A stretch of DNA of 64,000 bases from Letharia columbiana (GCF_014066305.1 NW_023501100.1:105001-169000); one strand, 5' to 3'. Positions 25,603 to 38,775 are shown, numbered from the stretch's first letter. Notes: a model not told the origin generated them from the letters alone. Translations and numbers: made by a program.

Positions 25603-27069
25603 ATGACTCCAATACCCAATGGTCTTTCGATTGGGGATTACCAGGAACGCTTGAGTCGCTACAAGGACGCTGAAAATGAGAAGAATGCGATGATCAGTGT
25701 AAGCTGCCATAAACCTCTGATTTTCTTTGTTCAGCTCACCAAGTGTGATGGTAGGAGCTCATCGACAATTTGGACAAAGCTCGATCAGAATACAGACAAA
25801 CGGTTTTAGATCTGGAGAGTGAGCGTGTTGGGCGCCGCAGACTCCAAGATCGTGTAGCGGAGCTTGAGACCTTGACGGTAACTTTTTCTCAATACAAAAT
25901 CAACTTGTGCTGACGACTAATCCAGCGTTCGCAGAATGGTCGAGGTTTTGTGGTGGTGTTGATTGATGCCGATGCTGATGATTACATCGTGGGCTGCCTC
26001 TTCCTATGTCTCACACGATAACGCTTCAGAGAGAACCTGGCTAACAGCTTGATTCGATCTAGTTCCAGCAGAGGTTTTTGAACAGGAACGAGGCAGGTGG
26101 TAGGGATGCCGCGGATGAGTTGCAAGCCAGAGTCAAGGATTACTTGAGAACAATTCAAATTGATGTTGAGAACACTGAAATCGTCGTTCGGGCGTATGCA
26201 GATGTTAAGAGTCTGCACGGAGCCTGCATCAAGAACGGCAAGATGAAGAACGGTGCCAGTCTTAGCCTGTTTGTCCATGGCTTCAACCAGCGCCAAGGTT
26301 TGTTCGACTTTGTCGACGTTGGTCCTGGAAAGGAAAGCGCTGATAATAAGCTTCGAGGTATGTGCGCACCAGAAAAATTAGGTGTACGCTGAGCTGATGA
26401 AATTTCACAGAGTGTCTCGATTTCTTTATTGGTAATCGGCAATGCAAGCACATCATATTTGGCGCCTGCCACGACTCTGGTTATGCTCCGTACCTCGGCA
26501 GGTTTGCGGCCGAAGTTTCCGTCCGTGATCGCATCACCTTGTTGCAAGGTGTTGCTATCCATCCCAGAATCGCTGCGTTGGGCTTCCAGAGAATCCTGAA
26601 GCTTGACCAGGTTTTCAATCCACACATGCTATGCACCGTTCCAGTTTCATCCTCTAAGTCGTCGCCGCCAGCGCGAGCAACTTCGTCGACCTTGCCGACT
26701 CGGCCTCTAACAGCAGCAACGGGTTTCTCCAATGCTGCTGCACTGTCCCACAGGCTTGGGCCTGTCATACGCAACGAAAATAGAAAGCGTATTGACAAGA
26801 TGTTGGATGTCGACATCACTTCTCCATACCTAGGCATTATTCGCCAGTCAAAGTTGTGTCCATGGTTTTACCTGCGTGGCAGGTGTGAAGGGTGCGATGG
26901 AAACCATCGTGTTCCTCCTCTCAATGCTAGAGAGAGTGACTACCTGTGGTATCATGCTCGCTATGGACTTTGCCACAAGATTCGTAAAGGCAAGGACTGC
27001 GATGACCCGAGGTGCGTCTACGGACATGAGGAAGGTCATCGGATTGGCTCTGGAAAGGTTTCAGGCTAG
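25603..27069 (+). CDS. Tandem CCCH zinc-finger protein with NYN-like N-terminal domain
   Basis: Uncharacterised fungal family, likely RNA-binding. My model has five exons: 25603-25698, 25755-25877, 25926-25988, 26063-26357, 26411-27069 (411 aa), all GT-AG, joining in frame. N-terminal coiled coil (RLSRYKDAENEK, DRVAELETL), then the conserved domain with FVVVLIDADADDY, IVVRAYADVKSL, LFDFVDVGPGKESAD and IIFGACHDSGYAP, a pattern like an NYN/PIN-type nuclease fold with acidic residues. Two zinc fingers near the C-terminus: C-x8-C-x2-C-x3-H (CPWFYLRGRCEGCDGNH) and C-x8-C-x4-C-x3-H (CHKIRKGKDCDDPRCVYGH). From memory this is the fungal DUF7923-type architecture. ATG 25603 is the first in-frame ATG that fits the family start (PNGLS). 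The third intron begins GTGGGC, a weak donor. The gene looks intact although it lies 0.4 kb from the RIP block. Confidence 0.85.
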
Positions 27070-28508
27070 TGAAGGCTTCTGCTGTTTTCTCGAAGGGTTT
27101 ACTCGGGCTCTCAATTTTTCAAACAGTTGCCTTGAAGCGGTCCAGAATGAGGCTATAAACACAGTCTGCGGTTGGTTCAAATGTTAACCGTTCAACTGGT
27201 TACTGGATTGTTCCACCTAAGAGTTCAGACTAAACGAACTTATCAAAAATGATAAATCCTGCAGCGAGTATTAGAGTAACACAGACCTCTAACAGCTCAT
27301 AGACGGTTTATGAAAATTGATACTGGATCTGCAAGCATTATTATCCAACTTTCACTATTCTCTTTAATTAATATTCTAATAATAGTATTAGTATTAGATG
27401 TAGATTCCGTCTATCTATAATTATAATCTATCGATAGTACTTTTACTGCCTTAGTACGGTGTGCGCGTTTGCAGGCACGCCCATAAGGTACCTGATGCGC
27501 AAGCATGGCATGAAAGCGGTCATCCGATCTACGATGTTAGGTGTCGTATAACGTCCGATCAATACACTAGCAGCGCGGATTGTCTGCAGATGTAAAGAGC
27601 CTTTGACTACCTTAGTCATTGGGTGTCCGGAACACCGAAAGCGTTGTATGCATCCTTCTTCACACTTGAATAACGGCTTATCTCTTTCTCTCGGGGGCTC
27701 CCCCTGATATCATAGCTAACTTATGCATTAACATCTTGACTGGACCATATCGCGAAGAAGACTATTTCTGTATCGTTCACTAGCTGGCCCACCAACGAAA
27801 GCCTCCCAACAGCGCTATAGAAAGCAGTTCAGTGGCCCTCTGGTGCCAAGCGGCACATCCACAATCCAGCTCTTAGCATCCTGGACATGAATCCCTACAC
27901 ACTTGTCGAAGGTGCAAAACGATATGAGAAGGATGATGAGATATGTAGGTCCTACGCTCTACCACAGACGACGCCGACGACAAAGGAGCGGCTAGCTGGA
28001 CCAGATGGTCTAGCTCGCAACAATGCTCAAAGAAGGTCTCCACCACAGGCCAGACTTTGATCATGATTCCCACGGCGGTTGTGTCTTGATATGAGCCGTC
28101 TTCTACACTCTTCATGATTCTCCCATTGAATACTCTTCGAGCCACGCGAGAACTTGAAGACGAAGTATCTCGACGCTCGGCAAAAGCTCGAATCAAACAG
28201 CTCAAGAGGTGGTTTATATCCAGGAACACTATCGTACCGCAACAACTCCAGATATCCTGGTATTCCACGATGAGCGCTAATTCACGTTTTTGGTAAAATC
28301 TGGGTGTCACTGTCGCTAGAGGAGGGGACGGTCATCGGAGCAGTAATGTTGTAAAATGCTTGTGTTACGGTTTCGGTCCTTAGACGGAGTACCAGTAGAT
28401 ATATGTCTGGGTCATACTATTCTATCACTTACCACCTCTGCCGCTCACACCTCACATCAATAACATTCCGTGCCCATTCCAAGGTTCTGATCAGATCAAC
28501 ACCACTCC
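27070..28508. other. Intergenic, no supported gene
   Basis: The open frames here (for example minus 28310-27873 and 28245-28027) lack an ATG at the start or any family likeness. 27355-27435 is locally AT-rich. The minus frame around 28240-28030 (residues VPGYKPPLELFD) has protein-like composition and could be a remnant, but I cannot support it. Confidence 0.4.
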
Positions 28509-28868
28509 TCACGCATCCATAATCTTGATCCGCATGTACTCCACGGCTTTTATTCCAGAAACTCCCAGGCACCACGTATCCCCAACATCCTCCCAGTATT
28601 CTGCAGCGTTCTCCGACATCTTCTGGGATACTGGCCAGAATGGGCTGAACGTGACAGGTTCCTTAGCCGAGATCAAGATGTCCCGTGTGAACGATGGCGC
28701 TTCTTCGGGGTACTTCTCCGGGTCTTGGTCGTAGAAAGTCACTTGGACCTTGAGCTTTGGGTTACGGACGACGACGCAATCGTGGAAGATTTGCGGAGGA
28801 CTGTCTGTGCCATAGCTGAGGTAGTCGGATTCCAAGGCCAGTCGTACGCGAGGGAGAATTCCACTCAT
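28509..28868 (-). CDS. Small unknown protein, 119 aa
   Basis: Single-exon frame from ATG 28868 to a TGA at 28509. Composition is protein-like and mixed: MSGILPRVRLALESDY, VTFYDQDPEKYPEEAP, WPVSQKMSENAAEYWEDVGD. It has no signal peptide, membrane segment or motif that I recognise. It is convergent with nothing and lies about 0.75 kb from the F-box-like gene on the same strand. The opposite-strand frame in the same place looks like a shadow. Real gene or remnant: moderate doubt. Confidence 0.45.
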   Translation of the reverse strand: MSGILPRVRLALESDYLSYGTDSPPQIFHDCVVVRNPKLKVQVTFYDQDPEKYPEEAPSFTRDILISAKEPVTFSPFWPVSQKMSENAAEYWEDVGDTWCLGVSGIKAVEYMRIKIMDA

Positions 28869-29623
28869 CTTTTGTTCTGTTGGCGAGTAATGAGGAAAAT
28901 ATTGTAAGCTGCTTTGCGGATGGGTGGTTTTTGGGGAATCAGATCAATCTAATCTCTGACCGCCTAGCAGGGCTCAGATGAACGTTTGTAAAGGAGGGGA
29001 CATAGAGCGTGTCGTCAATCACGAGACATGGTCCACATTTATAGAAATGATTTTTCAACTTTTCCAGGGAACGCGACCAATCCACGAAGATTCCAAGTAA
29101 ATTGAGGAATGTCACGGATCGCTTCTTCTAAATGGAGCCCCGATGTCGAAGATGACTGGTTCTGAGCGTGACGATATTTTCGCTCTCATTGGTTATCGGG
29201 AAACGTCTCCTCGGGTCATATGTCAGGCAAGCCGTGCGTGTGGGAGGTCCGCCGCCCGTGCTCCTTGCCTTCGGCGTCCCCAATAGCTGACCCTCTTCCA
29301 ATTCTGATCTGTTCCTCGTTTACAGAGCTTTTACCCAAGCTTGCACATCACCAATAGAAACACTGATCATCGCGCAATAGTAATTCCTCAATGGAGAAGG
29401 ATGTAAACTGTTGCTTGGCTCTAGCAACACCTATCTAGCCTCGTATGTAGAAATCAATGAACCCGTTTCGTCTCACTTGCTTTGCACCGCTTGCTATTCC
29501 CAGACAACTCCCACCATGTTCTAATGTTGACTATCATCCATCCCTCCGTAATGTCGTAATGTTGAAAGCCACCCATCTCTCCACCCAGTGCTAATATTGA
29601 ATAGAACCAGCTGGTCTGGGAGT
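28869..29623. other. Intergenic
   Basis: Nothing recognisable. It should hold the promoter of the small gene ending at 28868 (minus strand) and the 3-prime region of the F-box-like gene. Confidence 0.4.
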
Positions 29624-31727
29624 TTAGTCCCTATCCCAGATACAGTATCCAACCTTCCTCATCCATTTCTCCCCCCAATAGGCATCATTTTCCCCAGTGT
29701 CGTCAGACACAGGGGTCTTGGCAAGCCAGCCTTTAGTCGGCAGCTCCATGCCTGGAGTATCCGACCAGGCTGTGCGTGGCTTCCAGGACGCATTAAGATC
29801 GCTGGCAACAGAACCGTATCGGTCCGCGCACTTTTCGAAGGGCACAAAGAACTCAGCAAGACGATAATGGGGCTCGCAGTGTTTGTCTATCAGTGCCTGG
29901 TATCCCACCTGCCGGTCGTCGTAGATTCGTCGAAGTAGGCCTAAACCCTGGCTCGTGAACCAGACCATGTGGTTGTCGAACTCATCAACCACCTCGTCGT
30001 GATCTCTATGTCGATCTCGGCCATGGTTCCTGTCTCCCCCACGCCCATACCAGGATTCGTAGGCTTGATCGTAGCGCAAAGTCATGTATTTGTGGAAGTA
30101 GGCATGCCTAGCGGAACCTCGGAGTCAACATGCCCTGTTCACAGCACAATAATGAGCAATTCAACCAGGTTGGCGACCACAGTAAGGCAAGAGTACCCTT
30201 TCTGCTCTCAATATATGCCTGAAATCCCAGATGTTGCGTGAATAAACAACTTTTTGCGTTGAAAGCCACATACCTCACAAGATCATACATGAACTGCGTG
30301 ATGACAGCCAGCTCGCCTACCTCCCACGGGTTAACGTACTCCTTAAGGAAGATGACCTGGTCCTCGCGGAAGGCTCGTCGTCTGCTGGACTCTGGTATTG
30401 GGTTGGAACGGCGCGGGTGCAAACGTGTGTCAAAGTATCTATCGGGTCTTAGGTAGAATAGGGCACAAAAGACCTCATAACGTAGGAGAGCGCGCTTTAT
30501 TCGGTACATTTCTCGGTCATTCAGAGGAAGAGCGATTTCTTGGGGTGCAGCTTCAGTAGTTGACAGGCCAGGAACATCCCATTCGGTGTCGTCTGGTACG
30601 TCAGACCATTCCGTCTGCTGGAGTAAGGGGTGTGTGTTGGACCACTGCATCACGTCGTAGTAACTGAGTCCCCCTCGTGATGCTACCACCGTTTTGTAGT
30701 CGGTGAAGTTGTCCACACAATTCTTCTGGATCACTTCTGTGAAGACATCGATGGCGCTGAAAGTGCGAGCGAGCTTTTTGATTATTTCAAAAGGATTCTT
30801 CTAATGAGAGTTCCGAGTCAGCGTGCTCTATCTGTAACACAAATGTGAGTTGTGAAACATGTTTAGGAAGAACTGTGATAGAAAAATGCCGCTCTGTTAT
30901 CACAAAATCGAGTGGTAGTACATGATTAAACGAGCCTATTGATGGAGGAAGCCCTTCCGTGCCCTGAGCCGTGTTTGGGCTCAGGATGAAGCCTTGGAGT
31001 TTAAGGGGACGGTTCCGAAAGTACATACTTTGAGCCGCTCCGTCAACGGCCTCGGCCCCATGCCTAGCCAAGTCTCCATGAGCGCCTTAATCGACTCCAA
31101 ATTGCTGATCTGCGAGTCATTAATTCCAATGAGGGCAACGGTCAGATACCGCAGCTCTTGAGGCAATCTTCTCAGCATCACCTTGACGATGCCTTGAGAA
31201 TGTCGTTCGAAAGCACACTTCGCTGTCTTACACGAAGCAACAAAAGAGAACAGCGTAGGGAAGTCTGGACAACTCAGCATCAGCTCGTCGAGAATATCCG
31301 CGTTTTTCATGATTGCGACGAGGATGCTGTATGGCATAGTAATTTCGAGGTCCTTCTTAGTAGCCCTTGGCTGGAGTGCTTTCGAACCGATGGCAGCCAC
31401 ATCTGACCATTGTACATGGATATCAGGACCAGATGTAGGCAATGCTGAAGACATTGCGTTGCGTCGGGTGACACTCTTCTCCTGCGACGTGACAACAGTC
31501 GAATTGTAGATTTCAGGTGATGTAGAAGTAGATGGCTGCGATGCTGAGGTGGTAGCGGCGGACGAGCCTAAAGCTTTGACATCAGTGTCATGCTCATCTC
31601 TGAGGTTTGGCTTGTCATCCTCGGTAGCTGGAGATGTTGTGGGCTTCACATCCAACGAAGCGATTTTTGGAGGTAACGGCTCTCTTGAGCCAAAGGCGCA
31701 TTCAGTAATGGTGCAGCGTTCACACAT
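29624..31727 (-). CDS. F-box-like domain protein of an uncharacterised fungal family
   Basis: My model has three exons on the minus strand: 31727-31029, 30800-30274, 30107-29624, giving 569 aa. Both introns (31028-30801, 30273-30108) have GTATGT donors and the frames join. The N-terminus has a Cys-rich start (MCERCTITEC), then a Ser/Thr-rich disordered stretch to about residue 110. Next is an F-box-like helical part (ITMPYSILVAIMKNADILDE, LMLSCPDFPTLFSFVASC), the usual start of fungal proteins of this type; then DREMYRIKRALLRYEVFCAL and the PWEVGELAVITQFMYDLV block; the C-terminal part has a charged RGGDRNHGRDRHRDHD stretch. Role as a ubiquitin-ligase adaptor is inference only. A decayed paralogue lies 1.6 kb upstream at 33.3-34.0 kb. 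Confidence 0.7.
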
Positions 31728-33339
31728 GGTTGATATGGTTCGGTGTCGTCAGTTCCACAGACATAGAATGTATAGTTCACACGCTCTGAGGACGACGGAA
31801 GGTAATGGATCGTGAAGGTATAGGTGAAGAAAAGTTGGGTGTCACCAAGTCGTGGATGACCTGAGGAGGGTGTTCAAGGCTCTGGGATCATGGAAGATAG
31901 AATTCCAAGAGTTTTCAAATAACACATCCAGCTCATCATTCACCAAGTCGAGTCTCATTCCTGTTCAACCAAGGAGAGAGCAAAAGCTAGCTGTGTTGAA
32001 GATCTTTAGCCACTAGGAAGCTTTCTGGCGACCTTTGATCACGTGGTTTTAATACGATTAAGCTCTCTACTACCGCTCACCGACGGAGATAACGATTGTG
32101 GCATATTGCATCAGATGATTCTCAGATAGGAGAGTACCTATAGACGGGAATTATGTCCTACCTGTCCGATGACAAGGATTTCTACATCCTAGACACTTGC
32201 CTGGCGCTCGGCCATGGTCGGGTGGTTGACTCTTACCAGGTGGCTAAAAGTCGCGCCCCTGGAAGTGGTACAAAAAAGTGTGAAAATTTGATTTTTTGAA
32301 GCTGCAAGGACTTAGTCAATCAATAGTTAAGACAAACGTGAATAACGATGAAAGACCTCGTTCGCTATGGCGATACACAGCGACCAGCGACATCTAAGAC
32401 CAAACAGAATCCCTACGCTCCGCACATCTCACGACTCTGCAAGATGACGTGGGAGCATCAGGAGTTCACGAATCAACGTGAAGCGGAGCGGGGGAATAAG
32501 GACTTCTGACAGCCTCGGCTGGAGATCAAACGTGCTCAAACGAAAGCCGAAGGTCACCGCCGAGGATGGCCAGCAGCTACGTCTAGCGATCCTTAAAAAG
32601 CACCGGACTTCAGCTGAGGCAGCTTATCCAGCCCTTCCGCAAGCATATCTTACCCTCTTGACACCGAAACCTCAGATACGCCTGCTAAACCAGCCGCGTC
32701 CGGTTCGAATCCATAGCGTTGTTTGATCCCGAACACAAGCTTGGCAGTGTATGTAAGAGGATAGGGCGAAAGTCATGCATAGAGGGGTATTTAGGCGGCA
32801 AGAAATTCTTAATAGTCCGTCGGGTGCATACCGGGCGCAGCAACAACTTGAGTTGAAAATGTCTCTGGCCACACAATCAAGTTCGGACGAACAACTCCCC
32901 TTCAATGCATGGCTTCGCATCATTTCCTACCATCTCCAATATTTATGAGGGGATTAATAGGATCGAATGAGCGTCCTGTTATCTGGTCAATGGGACACAG
33001 AATTGCAGGAAAGTTCCCTGAAAAGACTGTGATTAAGAGCATTGCACCATGTCGAAGATCTCCAGCGAGAAACAGTATAGCGCAATTGCGAATGGAAATG
33101 ATAAAGACTGCAGCACTTAGCAATAGTCCGGGATGCATAGACCAATGAAGAGCAGGAGCTCAAGTCCGATGACCCAGAAAGTGCAATATTGAACATTTGA
33201 ATATGGAACCCTTATATAAGCTCCTTCTGCATTGCCCCGACAAAGAGAAAACGTGGCGCTAAGAGCCCAATCGAGATGTGATGGAAAGTAGGGAGGGATG
33301 GCTTTGGGGGTGGACGACGTTCGGGAACCAGTCCCATCA
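31728..33339. other. Intergenic, only doubtful short ORFs
   Basis: Includes the promoter of the F-box-like gene. A 53-codon frame from ATG 32348 to 32509 (plus) and a frame at 32909-33148 (plus) exist, but neither has support. A short plus-strand stretch near 32893-32950 reads LPFNAWLRIISYHLQYL, reminiscent of an F-box start, and may be a remnant. Confidence 0.4.
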
Positions 33340-33990
33340 ATGTGGCAAAGGATAGATTATGATCGTGTCAAGGAAAGCAGATGAGCGTGTAAATAACGTC
33401 TCGGTTGTGAACTTTGCACCATAAGCCAAAGTCCGGTTCGAGCTTCAGATCCAAAACTTTCGCCGACATGTTCGTTAGCATCATCGTCTGGTAATTCCGC
33501 ACTTGACTGCACCTTCCCCAACAGTTTCGGTCGGATCACGATCGACTGCTACTGCGTTCGTGCGTGGTTTAGCAAGAGGCTCTCTAGTCCTGACTTGATA
33601 AGAGTGAAAGGATTGGAGAGGTCTACATCAGTCAGCATCAATACATTGAGGATGTTGTCGTTGTTCAAAATAGCAGTGGGTATGCTCCATGACATAGTAA
33701 TAGGCCCCGTCTTGGTCGCGCCCCGGGGGGTCTGCATGTGCACAGTGCTCGGGCCGCTTCAACAGAATCTTACTTGCGGAGGCGCAGATCCCGAAGAAAC
33801 TAGCGTGGTCGTGGAAGGCATAGTAGACTTCGGATGAGCCGAACAGCTTTTGCGAGAAGACCGTGTAATAGATGGAGGTGTAGTGGTAGTATGGTCCGTG
33901 GCAATTGAGGGTGTCACTTTCTGCAACCTAATGGGCGCCGAGTCACAATTCTCGGAGAATGCGAAGCCATGTTACTGCGTCACTGAAAGG
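33340..33990 (-). pseudogene. Decayed paralogue of the F-box-like gene
   Basis: The minus strand at 33743-33549 reads ITMSWSIPTAILNNDNILNV then LMLTDVDLSNPFTLIKS, clearly matching the intact gene (ITMPYSILVAIMKNADILDE, LMLSCPDFPTLFSFVAS). Upstream, SGPSTVHMQTPRGATKTG matches SGPDIHVQWSD and QPRATKKD of the intact copy, in a different frame. The region ends in stops, and the C-terminal two thirds are not recognisable. It is a truncated, frameshifted tandem duplicate. Confidence 0.65.
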
Positions 33991-34900
33991 GTGACATCAG
34001 GTTCCCTCCTGTGGAACAAACGGTATTAGGTGGTGTTTTGCAAGACAGGCCTCAAGATAGCAAAACGGTTCGAGAGCCCAAGGAGTGGCCATGCTAGAAG
34101 AGGCACCTACTAGTGGAAAATTAGCACTGCCTGAATCGTTTGATGCAGGATGAAGCACGCCGGTGCTCGATTTGCGTACAACCGGAGCAGAAGAAGGCGG
34201 GGTCTGAGTTGAGAGTTTCTCAGGTACTAGGAGATTGTATACTGACCATTATGTAAAGTCTGATGACAGTCTCTATTGCTATTGGAGATTGACGATAGCG
34301 ATTAATGCAGATGTTCATGTTATATATAAAGTACGAATCTTTTCCGAGCAAAGTATACCGAAAGCAAAAGACGTCCCGTCTCTACGCTATTGTACAGTTT
34401 CAATTCCAGGTCTGTACAGGACATGTTTGAACCTATACCTTCCTTAAGTCCGAGTGGACCACGCTAGTAGGGTTCTGAGGATAGGGCTATTAATTGGTCG
34501 AATTCAACGTCTAACGCAAATCCCATCACCATTTACTATATTCCTCACCAAAAGTTATTAAAAATTAAGCAGAACCTCTAGGTATTAAATTATTAAAAAA
34601 AAATCGAACGGAGGTAAGGCAAATAGTGCTCTATGAATATACTCTCTATATATTACATACATAGAGGGCTAAATCGTATTAGAAACATCTTATTCTATAA
34701 CTTATCGATAGATCTTAGCACGCGAGACTAATTTAGTAGAGTATAGTAAGATAATAGAATATAGTAAGACGGAGGTTTATATAGCTCTAGAATTATCTCT
34801 TATTAGTCTATACTATCTATAATAACTCTAAGTAATACTATAGAGAAAGAGAAAGAAGATAGAGATAGTCGATAATTGATAGAAAGAAGATAAAGATAAG
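33991..34900. other. Intergenic, passing into AT-rich DNA
   Basis: No gene supported to 34500. From about 34560 the sequence becomes AT-rich and RIP-like; this may be the left flank or left end of the piggyBac-like element. Confidence 0.4.
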
Positions 34901-37880
34901 AAGGTGGCTTGATAGGCGGTAGGGAGTTGAAATATAAAAAAAAGTATAATTATATAGCTATTAAATGAGCTTGAAAACAGCTATATTCGAAGAATAATCG
35001 AACCGTATACTAATTTTATAAGTAGTTCTATGTGACTATATATACTTACTACGACTATAAGCTTACTTTATAACTATACTTATCTATATTATCGCTTTTA
35101 ATAATTCTTATCTTTCGCTATATATAGAGCGACTTAATAGCTCGTATAGCTATATAAGATATAGTATATACGCTTTCTATTAATAGACCTCATGTTATTA
35201 CTTAAAGAATTACTAAAGATATGCTTCTTTAAACTCGATATACGTAATTAAGCGATGGCTATATTACTTTAATACTTATATTAAATATAATTCTTTCGCT
35301 ACTTTATCTTAATAATAAGATTCTACTATAGCTCGATAAGTATATATTTAGTAATTTTATTAAATCGATTAGTATCTAGATAATTAATATACTTATTAAT
35401 CTTCGTATTCTCTTTAAAGGCGAATAACTCTTTATATAGTCGAATTCTAAAGTTTCTATATTATCTCTTCTTTTAATAAAAGTCTATATAACTCTTAATC
35501 TTAAAGCTATTAATAATACTATAATCTAGTACTTAGTAGAAGATTGGTTACTAGTTTCTTATAGTCTTTCTCTAAGTCTTATACGTCTAGCGATATTAAT
35601 TAATAATATCTACGAAGCTTATATTATAGTTATAATTATTAATATAATATAGAATCTTAAGTACCGTTCGAGGCTATCTATTAAATAGCTCTCTTATAAT
35701 CTTTATATTAATAAAGATAAGATCTAGTCTTTTTCGCTATTTCTTAATAATATTACTCGCTTTATTTATTATATATATCGTAAATAGCGAGAGTATCGTA
35801 TTATTATCGATCTAGTCTAGATATAATACGTCGTCTATCGATATAGTTACGAGCGTCTTCTAGAGTAGCTTATAATTTCATTTTTCTCTTATAACCTATA
35901 GAATAGCTGGAAAATCGACGCTATTATTTACACGAGTCGTTTTATATACTTTAATACCTATAATACGTAGCTTATGAAATAACGAGATTAATATAAAGAG
36001 GTTATCGAGGTAAAGAGTATATATTTTATCGAAGAATAGAGGAGATAGTATAAGCGTAAGCTAATATACTATAGATTCGATAGCTATTAGCGTTTCACGT
36101 GATTTTAGCTCGTTAATCTTTAAAGTACGCGAGTAGTATATAAAGTTATATATATATCTAGCCTTATAGAGAGTCTAAAATTTATACCCTCGTTTAATAG
36201 GCTTATTCTTTATATTAACGATATATTTTAATTATTCGAAAAATCGTATTATTATCTCATCGATAGCGATATTACTATCGGGCCTCTAGTACTTTTAATA
36301 GTAATTTCTAAAAGAAGTTAAAAGAGGCTCTATTTTATATTACTACTAAAGCTTCTAAGACTTTAATTCTTACTTGGTTATTACTTTTATCTCTTCTTCT
36401 ATAAACTTCGTAAACGTATTATCGCTTAAAGGGCTAATATGAAAAAATCGCTATAATTAAGTAAATCTATTTTTAAGTTATAAATAACTATAGAATATAT
36501 ACGAGTCTAAGAGATAGATTAATATAATTAACTATCTTACTATAATAAGAGAATATATATTATAAAATATATCCTTATTTTAATACTCTACGATCTCGCC
36601 TTTCTAATAAATATTTATATAAACGAGATACTCTATAAATATCTTGATTTCGACTATATTAGTAATCTACTAAGCTCGCTAATTTATATTATTTTCTAGA
36701 AGCTTCGATTTAATAGAGTCTTATCCTCATAATATAGTAAGCTACTATAGAGTATATATATTAGTATTTCGTGTAATAATCTTAAATATCTCTTTAGTAA
36801 AGAATAGCGAGAATAAGGCGAGTGAACTATTCTAATTAAGATCCGCTAAGATTTAAGACTTCGAATTACGCTTTAATCTTTTTTAAAAGTATTAAATATA
36901 GTTATAGAAAATTTAGCTATAGTAGTAGCAATAGCGTCATTTTCTTTAATAGCATCGAGTCGCGATTTCTCGATCTTTGCTTATTCTTTTTTGAGCTTTC
37001 TTTCTTTTACTAAAACCGCTTTTCTCTTAATCTTAATAATCTTATAATTATCGTTATCTTTACTACTATAATCGATTATTTATGTAAAAGTAATAGTATT
37101 TACAGTAGCATTTAAAGTCTTCTCTGCGATATTATTAGAGATTACTTTAACGACCTAATTAATAAAAATAATAACTATTATATTAATCTCTTTCTTCTTT
37201 ATAGCCGTCTTATTTACTTTACTTAAGGCTTTTTATGAGGTTTTCTTATAGTAGGCTTCTTCTTTAATATACCCGAGTATTCTTTATCTCTTTTCTCTTC
37301 TTCGTTAATACTATAAAGGCTGAGTTAAAGCTTCTAAGACTCGATATTAGCTTTCTTATAAGCGGTATTAACTATATATTTCAAGTTATTATAAAGAGTA
37401 TCGAACTTCTTAATAGCGACGATATCGATAGATAAGAGGATATACTTCTACAGCTCGTCTCTAATAAGTCCTTTTTTATATTTTTAAGCAATTAACCTTC
37501 TAACTCTTTTGGAAGATCGTCGCGTAGGCTTCGATATTCTACTATTAATTTTAGACGTATTTAATAATATAATAACTTCTCTTTTAGGCCCTCGTTCGAT
37601 AGTATAAGTAGATTTGCCTCTTAGAGATTCGTAATTAACTAGTACTTTAAAGGTCTAACTTTCTTTATATATAATATTATCTAATCTTACTCGCTCTAAG
37701 AAAGTATATATAGTATTATTATTATACTTCTTATATGCTATTAACGATATTAAAGGCAAATTAATTACGCGTATCTAAATAGAAGATTTATAAAAGGTTT
37801 TAATAGATAAAGAGCTCGAATTTGACGAAATTTTAGTATAGCGAGAAATAAGTTAATGGCGTAATCGATGTGAGCGATAT
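34900..37880 (-). mobile_element. piggyBac-like DNA transposon, RIP-inactivated
   Basis: About 3 kb of AT-rich DNA whose minus strand carries a dead piggyBac transposase (see 35450-37850). The ends are placed by the change in base composition; I did not identify the terminal inverted repeats or a TTAA target duplication. It separates two genic islands. Confidence 0.6.
35450..37850 (-). pseudogene. piggyBac transposase (DDE_Tnp_1_7), dead
   Basis: Read leftwards through stops, 36300-36050 gives AIDEIIIRF followed by KNKPIKRGYKF and IYNFIYYSR, the conserved core with a catalytic Asp. 36040-35850 gives YIDNLF-like text, then HKLRIIGIKVYKTTRVNN, matching the piggyBac block DNYFTS-x-PLF-x-x-LR-x-x-G-x-x-x-x-GT-x-R. 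About 35830-35520 contains ISIDDVLYL and a C-terminal LDVYDLEKDYKKLVTN. N-terminal Lys/Ser-rich sequence lies towards 37850. Trp/Gln codons are stops. Family assignment is by motif memory. Confidence 0.75.
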
Positions 37881-38775
37881 AGCCTATTCCTTCGACCCAG
37901 TTTTGGTATATTTTTTATATATAGAGGGTGGTTGATATATAGACAGCTACTCTTCTAATTTGGGGGCGCAAATCTTCTCCGCGCAAAGTGGCGAAAAATG
38001 ATGCCAAGACGGCCGGAACTACTTTGATCCCCCTACTAGCGTGGTCCCCCGGACTTAAGGAAGGGGATACACCGAGGCAAAAGGCAACAGCGCGGAAAAA
38101 TCATGTTTGGCATGGCGAGTTGCAGCAGCCAGATAAAGTCAAAGTCCGCAGTGGTCTACATCTTCTAAATAATGCAAGATAGCGTGGGACTTTCTGAAGC
38201 CAATGCACCGAGATGAAGCGGGGCGCTAAGAACGTTTTGCAGCTTCGATCGAAAATTGAGTATGTCCAAATAGATGCAAACCTCGACCGTGGAGAATGAC
38301 CAGCGGCGGTATCTAGAGACCTGCCAAACGCATCAATGAGTCAACATGGGAAGTTTACTGGGATCTTCTGTATGCATCTTATCATTTCGCCACCAACCAT
38401 CTATTGAGATGGGGCTTTATTGACAAATCTAAGGATTTAGCGCTGTGAAAAAAAGTCTGTTGCAAAAGTACGGTCCCCAGTTGTTATTTGGGTCAGCAAA
38501 GGCGCTTCTGGTCAGTTTTTGAATCTGAACTCGATTACCACTAAGTAGTATTCCCCAATATCACTGCCGAAATCGGAGCATACCTCGGCGTCAAATTAAG
38601 CGCGGAAAGCGCGCCTTGGCGGAAAGAAGGCTTCCCCCCCACCCCCCACACCGGCAGCGAGTATCAACAAGTTTCACAGCGACCAAGACCCGCTGATCCG
38701 TGTTATCAGTCGGTTGTACAGCTTGTGACATTATTTTGGGCTTTGCTCAGTCCTCACCAAGTCTGCACTGCTACC
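37881..38775. other. Intergenic; upstream region of the sideroflexin gene
   Basis: No gene supported; the 64-codon frame at 37988-38182 has no family features. A C-rich run lies at 38633-38648. The stretch should contain the sideroflexin promoter. Confidence 0.4.
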
